The notes under the pieces: model-generated
Database searches by the model: none
What the model was told of the DNA's origin: nothing
What the model saw: only the letters and a program-made list of their open reading frames with translations
Part shown: positions 35,982 to 47,518 of the stretch, one piece after another
Layout of the letters: every line of letters starts with the position of its first letter
Position numbering within the stretch: the first letter of the stretch is position 1
Assembly: GCA_037974665.1 (NCBI GenBank)
Contig: CM075764.1
Span: forward strand, 81,367,825-81,431,824
Reading direction: 5' to 3'
Length of the DNA: 64,000 nt
Source: Ehretia macrophylla
Taxonomy: Eukaryota > Streptophyta > Magnoliopsida > Boraginales > Ehretiaceae
Position numbers and translations under genes: made by a program

Positions 35982-38900
35982 GGAGTTGCTCAGCAAGGTA
36001 TGTATATGATAACACCTTGCAACTTTAGTGTTATAGACTTTACTACCTATGTATTAGATACAGGCAGTCCTTATCATATTTACAATTCGGTGCAGGGGCT
36101 GGAGGTCAGTAGGAAGTTTAGAGTTGGTGAGCGACACCTCAGCGTTGGAAATGGAAATCAAGTTCCAGTACTAGCGTTAGGGCGTTTATCTTTAGCTACA
36201 AACTCGGGAAACTTTAGTCTTAATAATGTTTTCTATTGTTCGGATTTTGTTTTGAACATTATCTCAGTTGGGCTTTTAGCCCAGGATGGTTATTCCTTTA
36301 CTATTATGAATAATGATTTTGATGTTATTTTGAATAACACTACTGTCATTAAAGGACAACTGAAACATGGAATTTATGTTATAACAAAGTTTGTAAACAT
36401 AATGTATGTTAGCAATAAGCGTCCAAAACAAGGAATAAACTCAGGTGCCTACCTTTGACACTGCATGTTAGGTCATATAAATGAAAACAGGATTAACAAG
36501 TTAATCAATGAAGGGTTGCTTGATATTAGTGATCCAGCATCACTACCTACTTGTGAGTCTTGTCTATTAGGTAAAATGACCAAATCTCATTTTATTAGAA
36601 AATGTGATCGGGCTGCAGAGCTCTTGGGCCTCGTGCATACAGATGTATGTGGGCCTATGAGCACAAGTGCTAGAGGAGGATACTCCTACTTTATTACCTT
36701 TACTGATGATCTATCTAGGTATGGGTATATCTATTTGATGAGAAATAAGTTAGAATCTTTTGAAATGTTCAAAAGATATCGTAATGAAGTAGAGAAACAA
36801 ATTGGGAAAGATATCAAGATTCTACGATCTGATCGTGGATGTAAGTATCTTTCCAATGAGTTTCTGGGTTACCTTGAGGATAATGGGATTCTTTCACAAT
36901 AGACTCCCCCCGTTACACCGCAGCATAATGGTGTATCTGAGAGGAGAAATTGAACCTTGTTAGACATGGTACGATCCATAATGGGACATGCGGATCTACC
37001 CATATCCTTTTGGGGATATGCCCTTGAAACTACTGCTCACGTGCTGAATAGGGTTCCTAACAAGTCAGTAGATAAGACACCATATGAGATGTGGTTTTGG
37101 CGTAAACCAACACTCACACACCTTAAGGTTTAGGGATGTCCAGCATATGTCAAGCGTCTTCAAGCTGACAAGTTAGAACCAAAATCTGATAAATGTTTGT
37201 TCGTAGGGTACCCTAGAGAGTCTAGAGGATATCAATTCTACAACACCAGCGAACAAAAGGTGTTTGTTGCCCTTAGAGCGGTTTTCCTAGAGAAAGAGTT
37301 TCTCGAGAAGGAAAGCAATGCCTCCAATATTGGACTTGGAAAAGTTCAACTAGAACAAGAACAAACATTAGCAGAAGAACATACAGAACATGATAAAGTT
37401 AGTGAACCGAATCCTAAGCCTGTTGTAGACACAACAATAAGAAGATCTGGTAGAGTACCACGTCAACCGGACATATATGGATTCCTAGTCTGTGGCGGTG
37501 ATCCCATCGAACTTGATGAGAATGATAAGGATCTAATTAGTTATATGGATGCAATGCAGAGACTTGATTCCGAAGAATGGCTTAAAGCCATGCGATCCGA
37601 GATAGAATCCATGCATGTCAACAATGTTTGGACATTAGTTGACCCACCCAAAGGGGTAAGACCCATAGGGTGTAAATGGGTTTTTAAAAGGAAAAGAGGA
37701 GCAGATGGGAAGGTAGAGACCTACAAAGCCCGTTTGGTTGCTAAGGGATTTCATCAACGTTATGGTATTGACTATGATGAGACATTTTCTCCCGTAGCAA
37801 TGCTCAAATCGATTCACATTATGCTTGCTATAGCTACGTACCTAGATTATGAAATTTGGCAAATGGATGTCAAGACAGCTTTCCTTAATGGTGAGTTGGA
37901 AGAGGAGGTGTACATGACACATCTTGAAGGGTTCACATCCACAAATGAATCTAATATATGCAAGCAACATAGATCCATTTATGGACTCAAGCAAGCCTCT
38001 CAGAGTTGGAACATACGTTTTGACAAGGCTGTCAAAACGTATGGCTTCGTTAAGAATGAATAAGAGCCTTGTATCTATAAATAGGCAAATGGTCATGTGG
38101 TCATGTTCTTGGTGCTATATGTGGATGATATTCTCCTTATAGGGAATGACATATCTGTATTGCAGAGCGTGAAGTTGTGGTTGTCATCCCAATTTTCCAT
38201 AAAGGATTTAGGAGATGTTTCCTATATCCTTGGGATCAGGATCTATAGGGATAGATCAAGAAGGTTGCTGGGATTGTCCCAGTCTACGTACATAGACACC
38301 GTGCTGAAAAGGTTCAGCATGGAAAATTCCAATAAAGGCTATTTCCCGATAGGTCATGGAATTACTCTTTCTAAAAAGGATTGTCCGACAACTCCTCAAG
38401 AAAGAGAGCGCATGAGTAGAATCCCATATGCCTCGGCAGTAGAATCTATCATGTACGCTGTGTCTTGTACGAGACCCAATGTGGCTTATTCCCTTGGAAT
38501 AGTAAGCAGATACCAATATGATCCTGGCGAGAAACATTGGCAAGTGGTTAAGACCATCCTGAAGTATTTAAGAAATACAAAGGACCAATGGCTCATTTAT
38601 GGAGATTTTGATATGAAACTAGTTGGTTATACCGATTCAAGTTTTCAATCAGATAGAGATGATAGTGAGAGCGTATCCGGTTTTGTGTTCACCCTGAATG
38701 GTAGAGCCATCAGTTGGAAAAGTTCCAAACAGTAGACTATAGCCGATTCTGTCTGTGAGGTAGAATATATAGCAGCATCTAATGCGGCGAAGGAAGCAGT
38801 TTGGCTTAGAAAATTCATCACGAAGCTCGAAGTTCTTCCTGATCTGACTGGTCCAGTCATGATCTTCAGTGATAGTATTGGAGCCATTGCACAAGCTAAG

Positions 38901-39104
38901 GAACCCCGATCTCATCAGAAAGCCAAACATGTACTGAGACGTTACCACCTAATTAGAGAGATCATTGCTAGAGGTGACGTCACTCTGCAAAAGATTGATA
39001 GTAAAGAGAATTTAGCTGACCCCTTCACCAAAGCTCTCGGGATCAAAGAGTTCGATGCACATCGAGAAAAGATCGGTATAGGATACAGATCTGACTGGCT
39101 TTAG
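35982..39104 (+). pseudogene. Element C pol (protease, integrase, RT, RNase H), multiple stops
   Basis: All in one frame. Protease has the canonical DTGS (VLDTGSPYH). The integrase zinc region (HCMLGHINENR...CESCLLGK) follows a W-to-stop change at 36456. The integrase core has VHTDVCGPM and SDRG; stops are at 36900, 36951 and 37131. Reverse transcriptase has WVFKRKRGADG, KTAFLNGELEEEVYM and YVDDILLIGND; stops are at 38061 and 38082. RNase H has VGYTDSSFQSD, a stop at 38733, and ends SKENLADPFTKAL. Most stops are one transition from CAG, CGA or TGG codons. Confidence 0.9.
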
Positions 39105-39118
39105 GTCAAGTAGGAGAT

Positions 39119-40680
39119 TGTTAGGAATTGTGTCCTAAAGTCAGTCATCGAGTGTAGCTGGAAAATTAATTTGTATGTGGATTATTGTTCTATTAATAAT
39201 ATTTGGCCATTACATCATATCGTCCATATTTTTTTACCTTTGATTGATCATGATGTAGTCCTTAGAATGACTTTATGGAATCATATGAATGAGGGTTGAT
39301 TTTGGTCATTCTTAAACTTTGTTCGTAACCAAATGATGAAATTGGTATTGGGACGTCAATTTCATCGAGTATAGGTTATTGTTTGTTGCATTGGTTGGTT
39401 ATCCTCATGACCAATGGGTGTTGGGACACTGATGCGATAAACAGGTGACATGTGGAGACATGTTCACTGAACATGACTCTCTTTACGAGCGTCCTATTGT
39501 ATGTACCCTACTGTCTAAGGATAACTCATGGTACATGTGGTAGACATGTTCCCTCTGACCAGAGACTGCCATGGAGACTTACGGATTACTCCTCATGCTT
39601 AGGTGCCGGACTATCCAGATTTCTAATCTGGTAACGGAAGGTTACTGGGTATGGGCAAGTGCTGAAGAAGTCAATGTGTGAGTCAAGATGGGATTGATCG
39701 CTCCGGGTATTTGGAGAATGGTGTTTCGCTTAATTTCAATTCAAAAAGTCTTTGGGCAAAGCACATCTCGTGATGAGTCACGAGGGTAAGTCATGATGTG
39801 TCATGACAGGATTGAAATTTGACATGAAGTAACTAATTAGGGATTTGACAGTTAACCATGTCCTTAGGGTTATTTCAGAACACCGAGGGTCATTGGGAAT
39901 TCACCATTGTACCGAGGTTCGTTGAATGTTGCCTTGCACCTATTCAGCTTATTCGGTCGTCGGGAACCATTGCTAGATGGTATCTTCGATTAGTGTAAGG
40001 ATAGTCTTTATGCTACCGGCTTAAGTTTGCACCTATGGAGTCACGCAAAAGAATAAGTGATTTAATTGGAGAGACGACCTAATTATAATCAATATTTAAT
40101 TGAGAATTAAATATTATTTGTGATTAATATTTAATTAAGAATTAAATATTATCTAATTATTATTTTTAGGTTGTGGATTTAATTATTTGACAATTTTTAG
40201 CTAGCACTAGATTTATGATTCATCAATTAAATCCTAGGCTGATTGATTTAAATTAAATAGTGATTTAATTTGAATCGTTGTGGGCTTTATGGAAACCCAC
40301 ATTAAAAGATTGGGTTTTTTTTTTAACTATTTTGGGAGTTGGCCTTTTGCAAAGCCTAGCCCACATGGTCTTTATAAGAAGGGCCATGTAGGGTTTTGAA
40401 ATAAAAGAAAAAAAACTAGACATATATCGTTTTCTGAAAAACATAGGAACAAGAAACAAAGAAAAAAAAACCCTCTCTGAAAATTATAGCCTCCTCCTCT
40501 TTCATCCTTGTTCGCGTGCGAAGTAGGAGGAGCTAGACGCTTCCGTTGGGCAATCCCATGACACTAGCACGAATCGTTCGAAGAGGTAATCTTAATTCTC
40601 TGATTTAAAATTACCAATTATTATGTATAACGAGTTGATCCTGGTGGAATTCCAAGAGATAGTCTCACGCATTTCCAGCA
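39119..40680 (+). repeat. Element C 3' LTR
   Basis: 1562 bp, preceded by the purine-rich CAAGTAGGAGAT (39107-39118). Both 11-bp hairpins are intact here: 40091-40115 and 40126-40150, stems AATATTTAATT, 3-base loops, 35 bp apart. Confidence 0.92.
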
Positions 40681-40742
40681 ACAGGGGGGGGAGGGCATTG
40701 CAAGGAAAAAATGGGAAAATGGGGGGAGAGGGGGGAGGGGGG
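40681..40742. other. G-rich remnant of T1 between elements C and D
   Basis: ACAGG duplication, then about 57 bases of G/A-rich sequence (GGGGGGAGGG and GGGGGGAGAGGGGGG type). It matches the G-rich composition left of element A and right of LTR D, so it is a slice of the interrupted T1 centre. Confidence 0.65.
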
Positions 40743-43700
40743 TGTAACACCCCGATCCCTCTCGAAACCGGAGCCCCAAACCCGAAACCCAAGGCACAAA
40801 ACACGAGGAAAAATAGACGGAGTCTCTCCTGTTTATAGGGCTATCAATTCACCTGCAAGCAGTAACTTATCCTCAAAAACACAATCCAACTCCAAGGTAT
40901 AATCCCATTCATACAAGCATGCAAATTAACTAGGCAATCTAGTAAATCATTGACGTTATTACAGCTCATTTACAATTATTAACTCATACAAGAATACAAG
41001 CTTTACTTTATATTACAACCTTTTAGACAATAGAAACATACACAAGATTTCATAATCTCAAAAGAAAACACATACAACCAGCAACTTGCATTTCCTGCAC
41101 ATAACATCCAATCACAGCTTTCCCTAAAACATGTTAAAACGATGAATGAGTAACCAGAGTTACTCAGTGAAGGAGGTGATACAGTGAATCAGGGTATGTT
41201 TTCGTGAGATGCAACAAGATAATAATATTAATAACACAAATAAACAAGTTAATTAGACAAGTATTTAACCACATATAAAAATGATATGGTTCCACTTTGT
41301 CTTCAATCACGAGCCATGAGCCAAGATTTTCAAGCAAGTGCTGGCAAAATCCTTATTCCTCCAAAAATAGGGTACTCCGGATGTACCTCGATCCTACGAC
41401 CCTTTCTCCTGAGGTAGGTCCATATGCCCAGTAGGTGAACCACGCCTCTGGGGTAGTGGAGTATACTCAGCGAGAGAAAGGGAATATGCACCATAGTAGT
41501 CGAGGTAGCACGGTAAGCCCGATGCCGCCCGTGTTTCTCGACGCTACCATGTCCAAAAAGGTTGCGCAACCCTGGGTCAAGATCACGAGAGGCAAGTATA
41601 TCAAATACCACATAAGAGGAACGACAATGTAGGCCGCCCTCGCAGTTAAATATAGATAACATGAAAAGACACAAGATAGCAAGTAAATAACGCATATAAA
41701 CTTATTAACTACTAAAGAATACAATCCAGAAACAATAAAATAAGTTAAGATACACAGAAGAGATAAAGACTCCCTCACCTTTTCCAAGCCTCAAGATGTA
41801 AAAATGACTTAGTTACTCCAACTTTCCTTGGGTTAGCTTGAATATGAATACCCTAGTTTTCATATAAGTATAACAATTTAGCAATTGACTATAGAAGGTT
41901 TAACAACTATCTTTCACATCCAAGAATTTATATTACATACTTTATTTCATTGTAACTTAATTAAACACCAAAGCTCTGTAACAACATAAAAGCATTTGCT
42001 AATATATAAAGTTAAGCTAACTATAACTAACCAAAATTGTACTTAACATATAACCTAAATGCCAATTGTACAACTGGACTCAACTAACATGCATTGGTTA
42101 ACATTTTACATTTAACTTACATTCTAATTAATTCTTCAAACATTCAATACAAGTCTCAAAGTGCAAAGTTAATACCACAAGCTCAACTAAGACATTTTCT
42201 AATTCCTCTAACAAAAGCATAACTTAACCCATTTTGTTACCTAGGCTATTGACCTCTAAACTATCTTATTTTTACGTATAATTGTATCTCTTCGAGTATA
42301 GTTGATTTTAGGTTCGAACGGTGCTCAATTCCGAGTTAAATTCCAGAAGTTATAACCCTTACTGCGCAACTACGCATAGCTGGACAGAACAAGTATTTTT
42401 GAGCTACATTTCGGAAATGATGTGATCAGAGGCCTAAAATGTTAGAATTAGCCTTAGTCCTAGAAATCAACATTTTCTCTAAACTGCCTAATCTAGCTGC
42501 TTTAGAAATTTCGTAAATTTTCGAGCACGTTTGCTAGGTCAAAGAATCTTTGAAAGACAAGGGCAGTGGACTGATCCACAATAGAACACACTCACACAAG
42601 CACCTAGTTAAATTCTACCTTGGTTTCATGCTTTGCTTGCTAGCTTTAGATTTTACTTTGACACATACAACACTTATCCAATCAACTAATGAGTCAATTA
42701 ACAATAATTACCAACATAGTTCATAACTAGTTCCTTTAATCCTCTTTCAAGTCATACTAACTAAAGTCATACAAATCAAATAACTTAATTCACAAAACTT
42801 TACTACTGTGATACGTACACTACACAAAGACATATAAACATTTAGTTACCCAATTATAAAGTAATTATCATGAACTTAGCTATGCGAACACAAAGGGTCA
42901 ATATTATACATTTCCCAACACCTTACCACAAGTTCATACATGCCTCCAAACTGCATTTAAACACTCTAGAAGCAACTATAAGACAATACAAGTACTAAAA
43001 CAATTAATTTATTCATTTCCCCTTTGATCAACTAGGCTATTTAGCTTCCTACGGGAATTCAAGGACCAAGATAAGCTAGCTAACCATCCTACCAATCTAA
43101 GGATACCTAAATACCTCATTTAGAACCTCCAAATCATAACCTAGAGCACAAGTACACGAAAACACCGAAAACGCCTCTTTGTGGGTTTTCACTACAAGTA
43201 CCAATTCCGGAACCCAAACAAGCGAAACGAAGGTACTTCTAAGGCTTTAATACTTAATAAAGACTAGCCATGACGTCGAAACGTGCCCGAATTTGAGTTA
43301 ACCCCGAAACCCCTTATTAAAGTAGCCTATTTTGATCAAATTTTCCAAAATTTTCACATGGAAAGCATAACAAATATTTTTCCCATGCTCAAGGACCTAA
43401 TTAGCAACTACTAGAAGCCTCGAATTGAATTAAATTGTAACTTTTTTCGGAACCCTAGTTTCGACACTATTCATCATCTTCCTTAAGTGAATCATGCTAA
43501 AAAAAACTTAGTTCTAAGCTATACAAATGCATACACAGGGTCTCTAGCATGTAATAATACTATATAAAACAAGCAACAAACAACTTATGGCATGGAACAA
43601 GCAAAGTCCAAAAATTTAAAATCATGGCATAAACTTTAAACTCAATTAAATGCAAACTCCCTTACTTCAAGCTCTTGGAAATGGTTAGAAGATGATCCAA

Positions 43701-44278
43701 GAAGGCTCAAATAACTCCTAACATGCACCAAGATCAAGCATTGAAGGATTGGAGTTGAAATTTTCTTCCCTTTTGTTTTCTTTTTCCTTTCCCGTTTTTC
43801 TCTTCTCTCCCTATGGTTTCACCCTTTTTTTTTTTTTTTTTTTTTTCTATTTTGGCCTTCAAATGCATATAAAAACCTTACCAAAGTAGATATATATGGG
43901 CTTGGGCTTTTGGGCTACTGTTTTGGGCTTAGGAAAGTCAATTAAGTCCACTACAATGACTCAAAACCAAGCTAGACAATTAAAGACCCAAAACAAAATA
44001 CTAAAAATTACTATTCATACGGTTGAACAAGTAATTATTTTTTTTTCTCTCGCACTCTGAGCATGCAATGCAAGAAATAATAATTTTCTTATGCCTCATA
44101 TAAGTCATATAATATGAGGAAAATATGAAATTAGAAAAATAAAACAGTCGAAAATCTTCATGAATAGTAACTATTAAAAAATATATTAAACCTCACATAA
44201 TTCATATTATCCATCAAATAACATGTGGACAAATGCAATTAGACACTATTTACTATATGCTGGGTTTGGGGTATCACA
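40743..44278 (-). mobile_element. Solo LTR D (3.5 kb)
   Basis: Starts TGTAACACCCC and ends GTATCACA, flanked by GGGGG and GGTGG (imperfect 5-bp duplication). It shares the LTR module of A, B, E, G and H: GTAC-CCGG palindrome 41372-41386, hairpin 41616-41641, and TGAGTAA/TTACTCA hairpin 41147-41166. Candidate splice sites are a donor at 41778 and an acceptor ending at 41124, but the enclosed interval is only 655 nt. No internal domain remains. A poly-T run lies at about 43827-43846. Confidence 0.75.
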
Positions 44279-45147
44279 GGTGGGGCGCGCTGATGCGCAG
44301 CAGGGAAAAAAAGGGAAGAAAGAGGGAGGGAGAGAGAGGAGGAGGGAGGAGGGAGGGAGGGAGGGGGGGGGGGGGGGAGGGCGACGCTGCTGCGCTGCAG
44401 GGAAGGGAAAAAGGGAAAGATATGGGGGTGGGGGTGACTTTTATAATTAGGGTTTTTAATTATATTTTTTTATTAAGTTTTTTAATATATTTAATTATGG
44501 TTTTTTTTTTTATTTTTTTTTGTTTTTTTTGTTTAGGTTATTTTTTTAATTAAATTTTTTAATATATTTAATTAGGGTTTTGTATTTTATTTTTTAATGT
44601 TATTTTAGTTTAGGTTATTTTTTATGTTTTTTTAGTTTAGTTTAGGTTATTTTTTTAATTAATTTTTTTAATATATTTAATTAGGGTTTTGTATTTTATT
44701 TTTTTAGTTTAGTTTTTTGGTTTGGTAAACTTTTTTAGTGAATAATATTTTTTTTATTTGTAATTAGGATTTCTTTTTTAAATTAGGCACTTATATTTTT
44801 TTAGAATATAGTTTTTATTAGTCTATGTTTAAATAAATCAACCTATCTATCCTTTTTTCCTAATTTTTTAAATGTTATCTTTGTCGCAATTTATTTATTT
44901 TTTGGTTAAAATATTCGTTAAAAAAGTTGAGATAATCTAAATAATAATTAATTAACACAATATAGAGACTCAATTTTATAGAGACCGTCACTGGGGATAT
45001 TTTTTATTATCTTGATCTCTAAATAGGTCTCTAAAATAGTTTTTTGTCTTGGTCTCTAAGTGAGTCTCTAAAATTAATTTTGGTCTTTATATGAGTCTCT
45101 AAAATAATAATAGAGACCCATTATAAAGACTTTATCGAGGATAACCT
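44279..45147. mobile_element. TIR element T1, right part
   Basis: Begins with G/A-rich sequence (44279-44430, with GCTGCTGCGCTGCAGGGAAG-like repeats similar to 11865-11890), then T-rich sequence in which AATATATTTAATTAGGGTTTTG-like blocks recur about three times. Last come subterminal GAGTCTCTAAAATA repeats and the right inverted end near 45121-45147. The two open frames at 44223-44553 are low-complexity and not genes. Confidence 0.5.
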
Positions 45148-45965
45148 TATGAGACTAGCAACACTAAAGAAGATTAAAAATGCAATTTTTTTGGTCCCAA
45201 GTATCAAAAGTCCGATTCTGAATAGATTTAATGTTCATTTTTTCATCATTAGTATCAATTGGGAAAGATCCTTAAGAAATTAATTTTACAACTTTGGTTA
45301 TGGTTCCAAACGGTCCAAACACCTCATCAATGAGTGACTTTAGGCCTATCACATGTTGTGATATTATATACAAATACATTATAAAAATTCTCGCCATTTA
45401 GGAGTGTGCAGCGAAATCGTCAACCCGTTCAAACCGCCTAATTCAATCCAAACTAACTTATTTTTTGTAGTTTCAATAAAAGTTTGGTTGGTTATAGTTT
45501 AACTTTTCATAAGAACTGACCACATAATTTGATTTATGATTTTTGCTATTAAAATTATAAACCGAAAGCGACCCTATATATATATATATAGTAAATATGT
45601 TCAGTATTTATAGAGAACTTTTCACTTTCCTCCATATTTTTTAATCTATCTCTAATTTCATTGAAAAAATTAAAAGATACCATGAGTAACTTCTCTATAT
45701 TTTAAATTTCTATAACATAATTACTTTATTCAAATATAACTATAAGTTAAATCAAATGTATGATTTAGCTTGGTTTAGGTGATTTGATTTCTTCAAATAT
45801 ATTGATTTGGTTTGGATAGTTCTAAAAAATGTATAAATTAACTATGATTTTAAATTTTTCAAACCGAATATATTAGTTGAGCTAAAAAAATATGGTTTAA
45901 ACACCCCAATCGCCAACCATGAGTCAAACTATGCAGCTACTTATCTCAAGTATGCATTTTAAAAA
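45148..45965 (+). pseudogene. LINE-b reverse-transcriptase fragment
   Basis: With frameshifts, the plus strand reads IKNAIFLVPSIKSP, then TTLVMVPNGPNTSSMSDFRP, ITCCDIIYKYIIKILA, and after element K, MSQTMQLLISSMH. These match the LINE RT order (AxFxIPxxKSPGPDGF, PKxxxPxxxxDFRPIxCCNxxYK, LPxLIS). It is older than LINE-a, which begins at about 45966 directly at its broken end. Its 5' continuation may be at 11300-11377. Confidence 0.7.
45399..45909. mobile_element. MITE-like element K (hAT-type) in LINE-b
   Basis: 511 bp with short inverted ends (TAGGAGTG... and ...CACCCCAA). It is flanked by TCGCCATT (45391-45398) and TCGCCAAC (45910-45917), an 8-bp duplication with two changes. Removing it restores LINE-b between ILA and the next RT segment, which supports the boundaries. 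No ORF. A TA microsatellite lies at about 45577-45592. Confidence 0.65.
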
Positions 45966-47518
45966 TATCCGTCTTCACACTTCTTCCTCTAACTAACATG
46001 CACAGCACCACCTCTTCCACAAACCTTTTAGTCTTTAACCCTAGCGCCGCTGAGTTTTTTTTTCTTTCTTCCTTGATATTTCTCGCTTCCGTGAACCCCT
46101 CCTACCTTCTTCTCATGACGAAGGGAAAGACTAATCACGGAACCCGTTCTAGTCTTAGGTTAAACCCCAAAACAACTATTACTCAAGATTCTGAAGGTAG
46201 TCATGAGGCACCAACGTCTCCAACTGCTTCAATGGAGTTCGACTTTGGAGCTAACATTTCGGATTCAACTGAGACCCACCCCCCCTAACCACCACCACTT
46301 CCAGTTGATCTTGACTTTTCCCCCTTCCCAAATTCTCTCACAGAGGTTGAAGTAAGGGAAAGAAGAAGAGGTCATGAACAGAGGCCATCAGGCCATCTTG
46401 AAGTGGAGAAGACTCCCATAAGTCAGATGGAAGTCGTTCCCCCATCCCCTGTTAAGGGGCTAGAAGAAGTTGTTTGAAAGGTCCATAACCACTCCGCTCA
46501 AACTTGAAGCTAAACCCCAGGAAATTGTCAATGGCAGAATCGAAGTTCCTAAGAAAGTGCTTGATGAAGGTGCGACTTACTGGGAATCGTGTTTGGTAGG
46601 GCAGTTCTTAGACAAACCGTCCCCCTTTTTCTTATTAGATCAATGGTAGACAACCAATGGAAGAAATTTGGTCAGGTTGAAATAATTACAGTTGAAGAAG
46701 GCTTGTTCTTCTTTCGGTTTGAAAATTTTGAGAAGAGTAGTGAAGCATTGGGACAGATTTGGCATGTCGGAAACAAACCCATGTTTCTCAGAAAGTGGAA
46801 GCCCCGAACTAAGTTGGAGTAGTTCAAACTGGACAAAATCCCAATATGGGTCAAATGGAAACAAGTTCCTACGAGTATGTGGTCTAAGGATGGAATTGGT
46901 CTTATTACTAGCTACATTGGAAACCCTGTTCAGATGGATGCTATTACCGAATCCAAAATGAAGCTCGGTTTTGCTAAAGTTCGTGTTGAGGTTGAGGTTG
47001 AGGTCAACAAGGAGCTGCCTGATACTGTTCCTTTGGATATGGAGGATAGAATCTTTGTTGATGTTCAGATCGAATACACATGGAGACCTAAGGTTTGCAA
47101 CATCTGTAAATCCCTAAGGCATACAAAATCTGTTTGCAGAAACTATAGGAAAGAGTGGAGGCCAAATAACAATGATAAAGAAGCAGTAGATAAGCCTGTT
47201 GTGCAGATCAAGGAACCTGCAAAGCAGTACAAGGAGCACCACAATCTTAATCAAGAATGGAATTCGGTTCAGACTAGGAAATCTAGCCCGACGAGATTTT
47301 CTCAGAAGGCTAAGCATAAGTCTATTGATTCATCGAAGATGCATTCTGGTTCAAGCAATCAGTCTGCGGTCCTTGGGAAAGAAGGGGGAGCAGAGAATCT
47401 AACTAAGGCTATTCATGATATTTTATCTAAGTCAAAGCCAGGTACGTCCAAAGAGGGGGATCCCCCTGGAATATCATCCGATATTCCTCATGATTACACT
47501 AGCAGCATGGAACATTAG
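45966..47518 (+). pseudogene. LINE-a ORF1 (DUF4283-like plus CCHC), broken
   Basis: The first ATG frame at 45998 ends in TAA at 46286-46288. A frameshift lies near 46470. The DUF4283-like RNA-binding part runs from about 46589 (FFLIRSMVDNQW, FFFRFENFEKSSEALGQIW), with TAG at 46820-46822. It continues through DKIPIWVKWKQ to a CCHC knuckle CNICKSLRHTKSVC (47097-47138) and a basic, Ser-rich tail, ending at 47518. It overlaps the ORF2 start by 29 nt in a different frame, a typical plant LINE arrangement. Confidence 0.8.

Larger units (their letters stand above)
31474..40680 (+). mobile_element. Ty1/copia LTR retrotransposon C
   Basis: Plus strand, LTRs 31474-33032 and 39119-40680, with a perfect target duplication ACAGG (31469-31473 and 40681-40685). 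Integrase precedes reverse transcriptase, as in copia. The clade may be Tork/Angela-like, judged from LTR length and RT wording only. It landed two bases past the end of element A. Gag-pol is one frame with about nine nonsense codons plus one frameshift early in gag. The long leader (33033-35136) is rich in inverted repeats. Confidence 0.93.

Noticed and set aside
44223..44553. Two overlapping frames rich in Gly, Arg and Glu
   Set aside because: They come from low-complexity G/A-rich DNA of T1; composition explains them.
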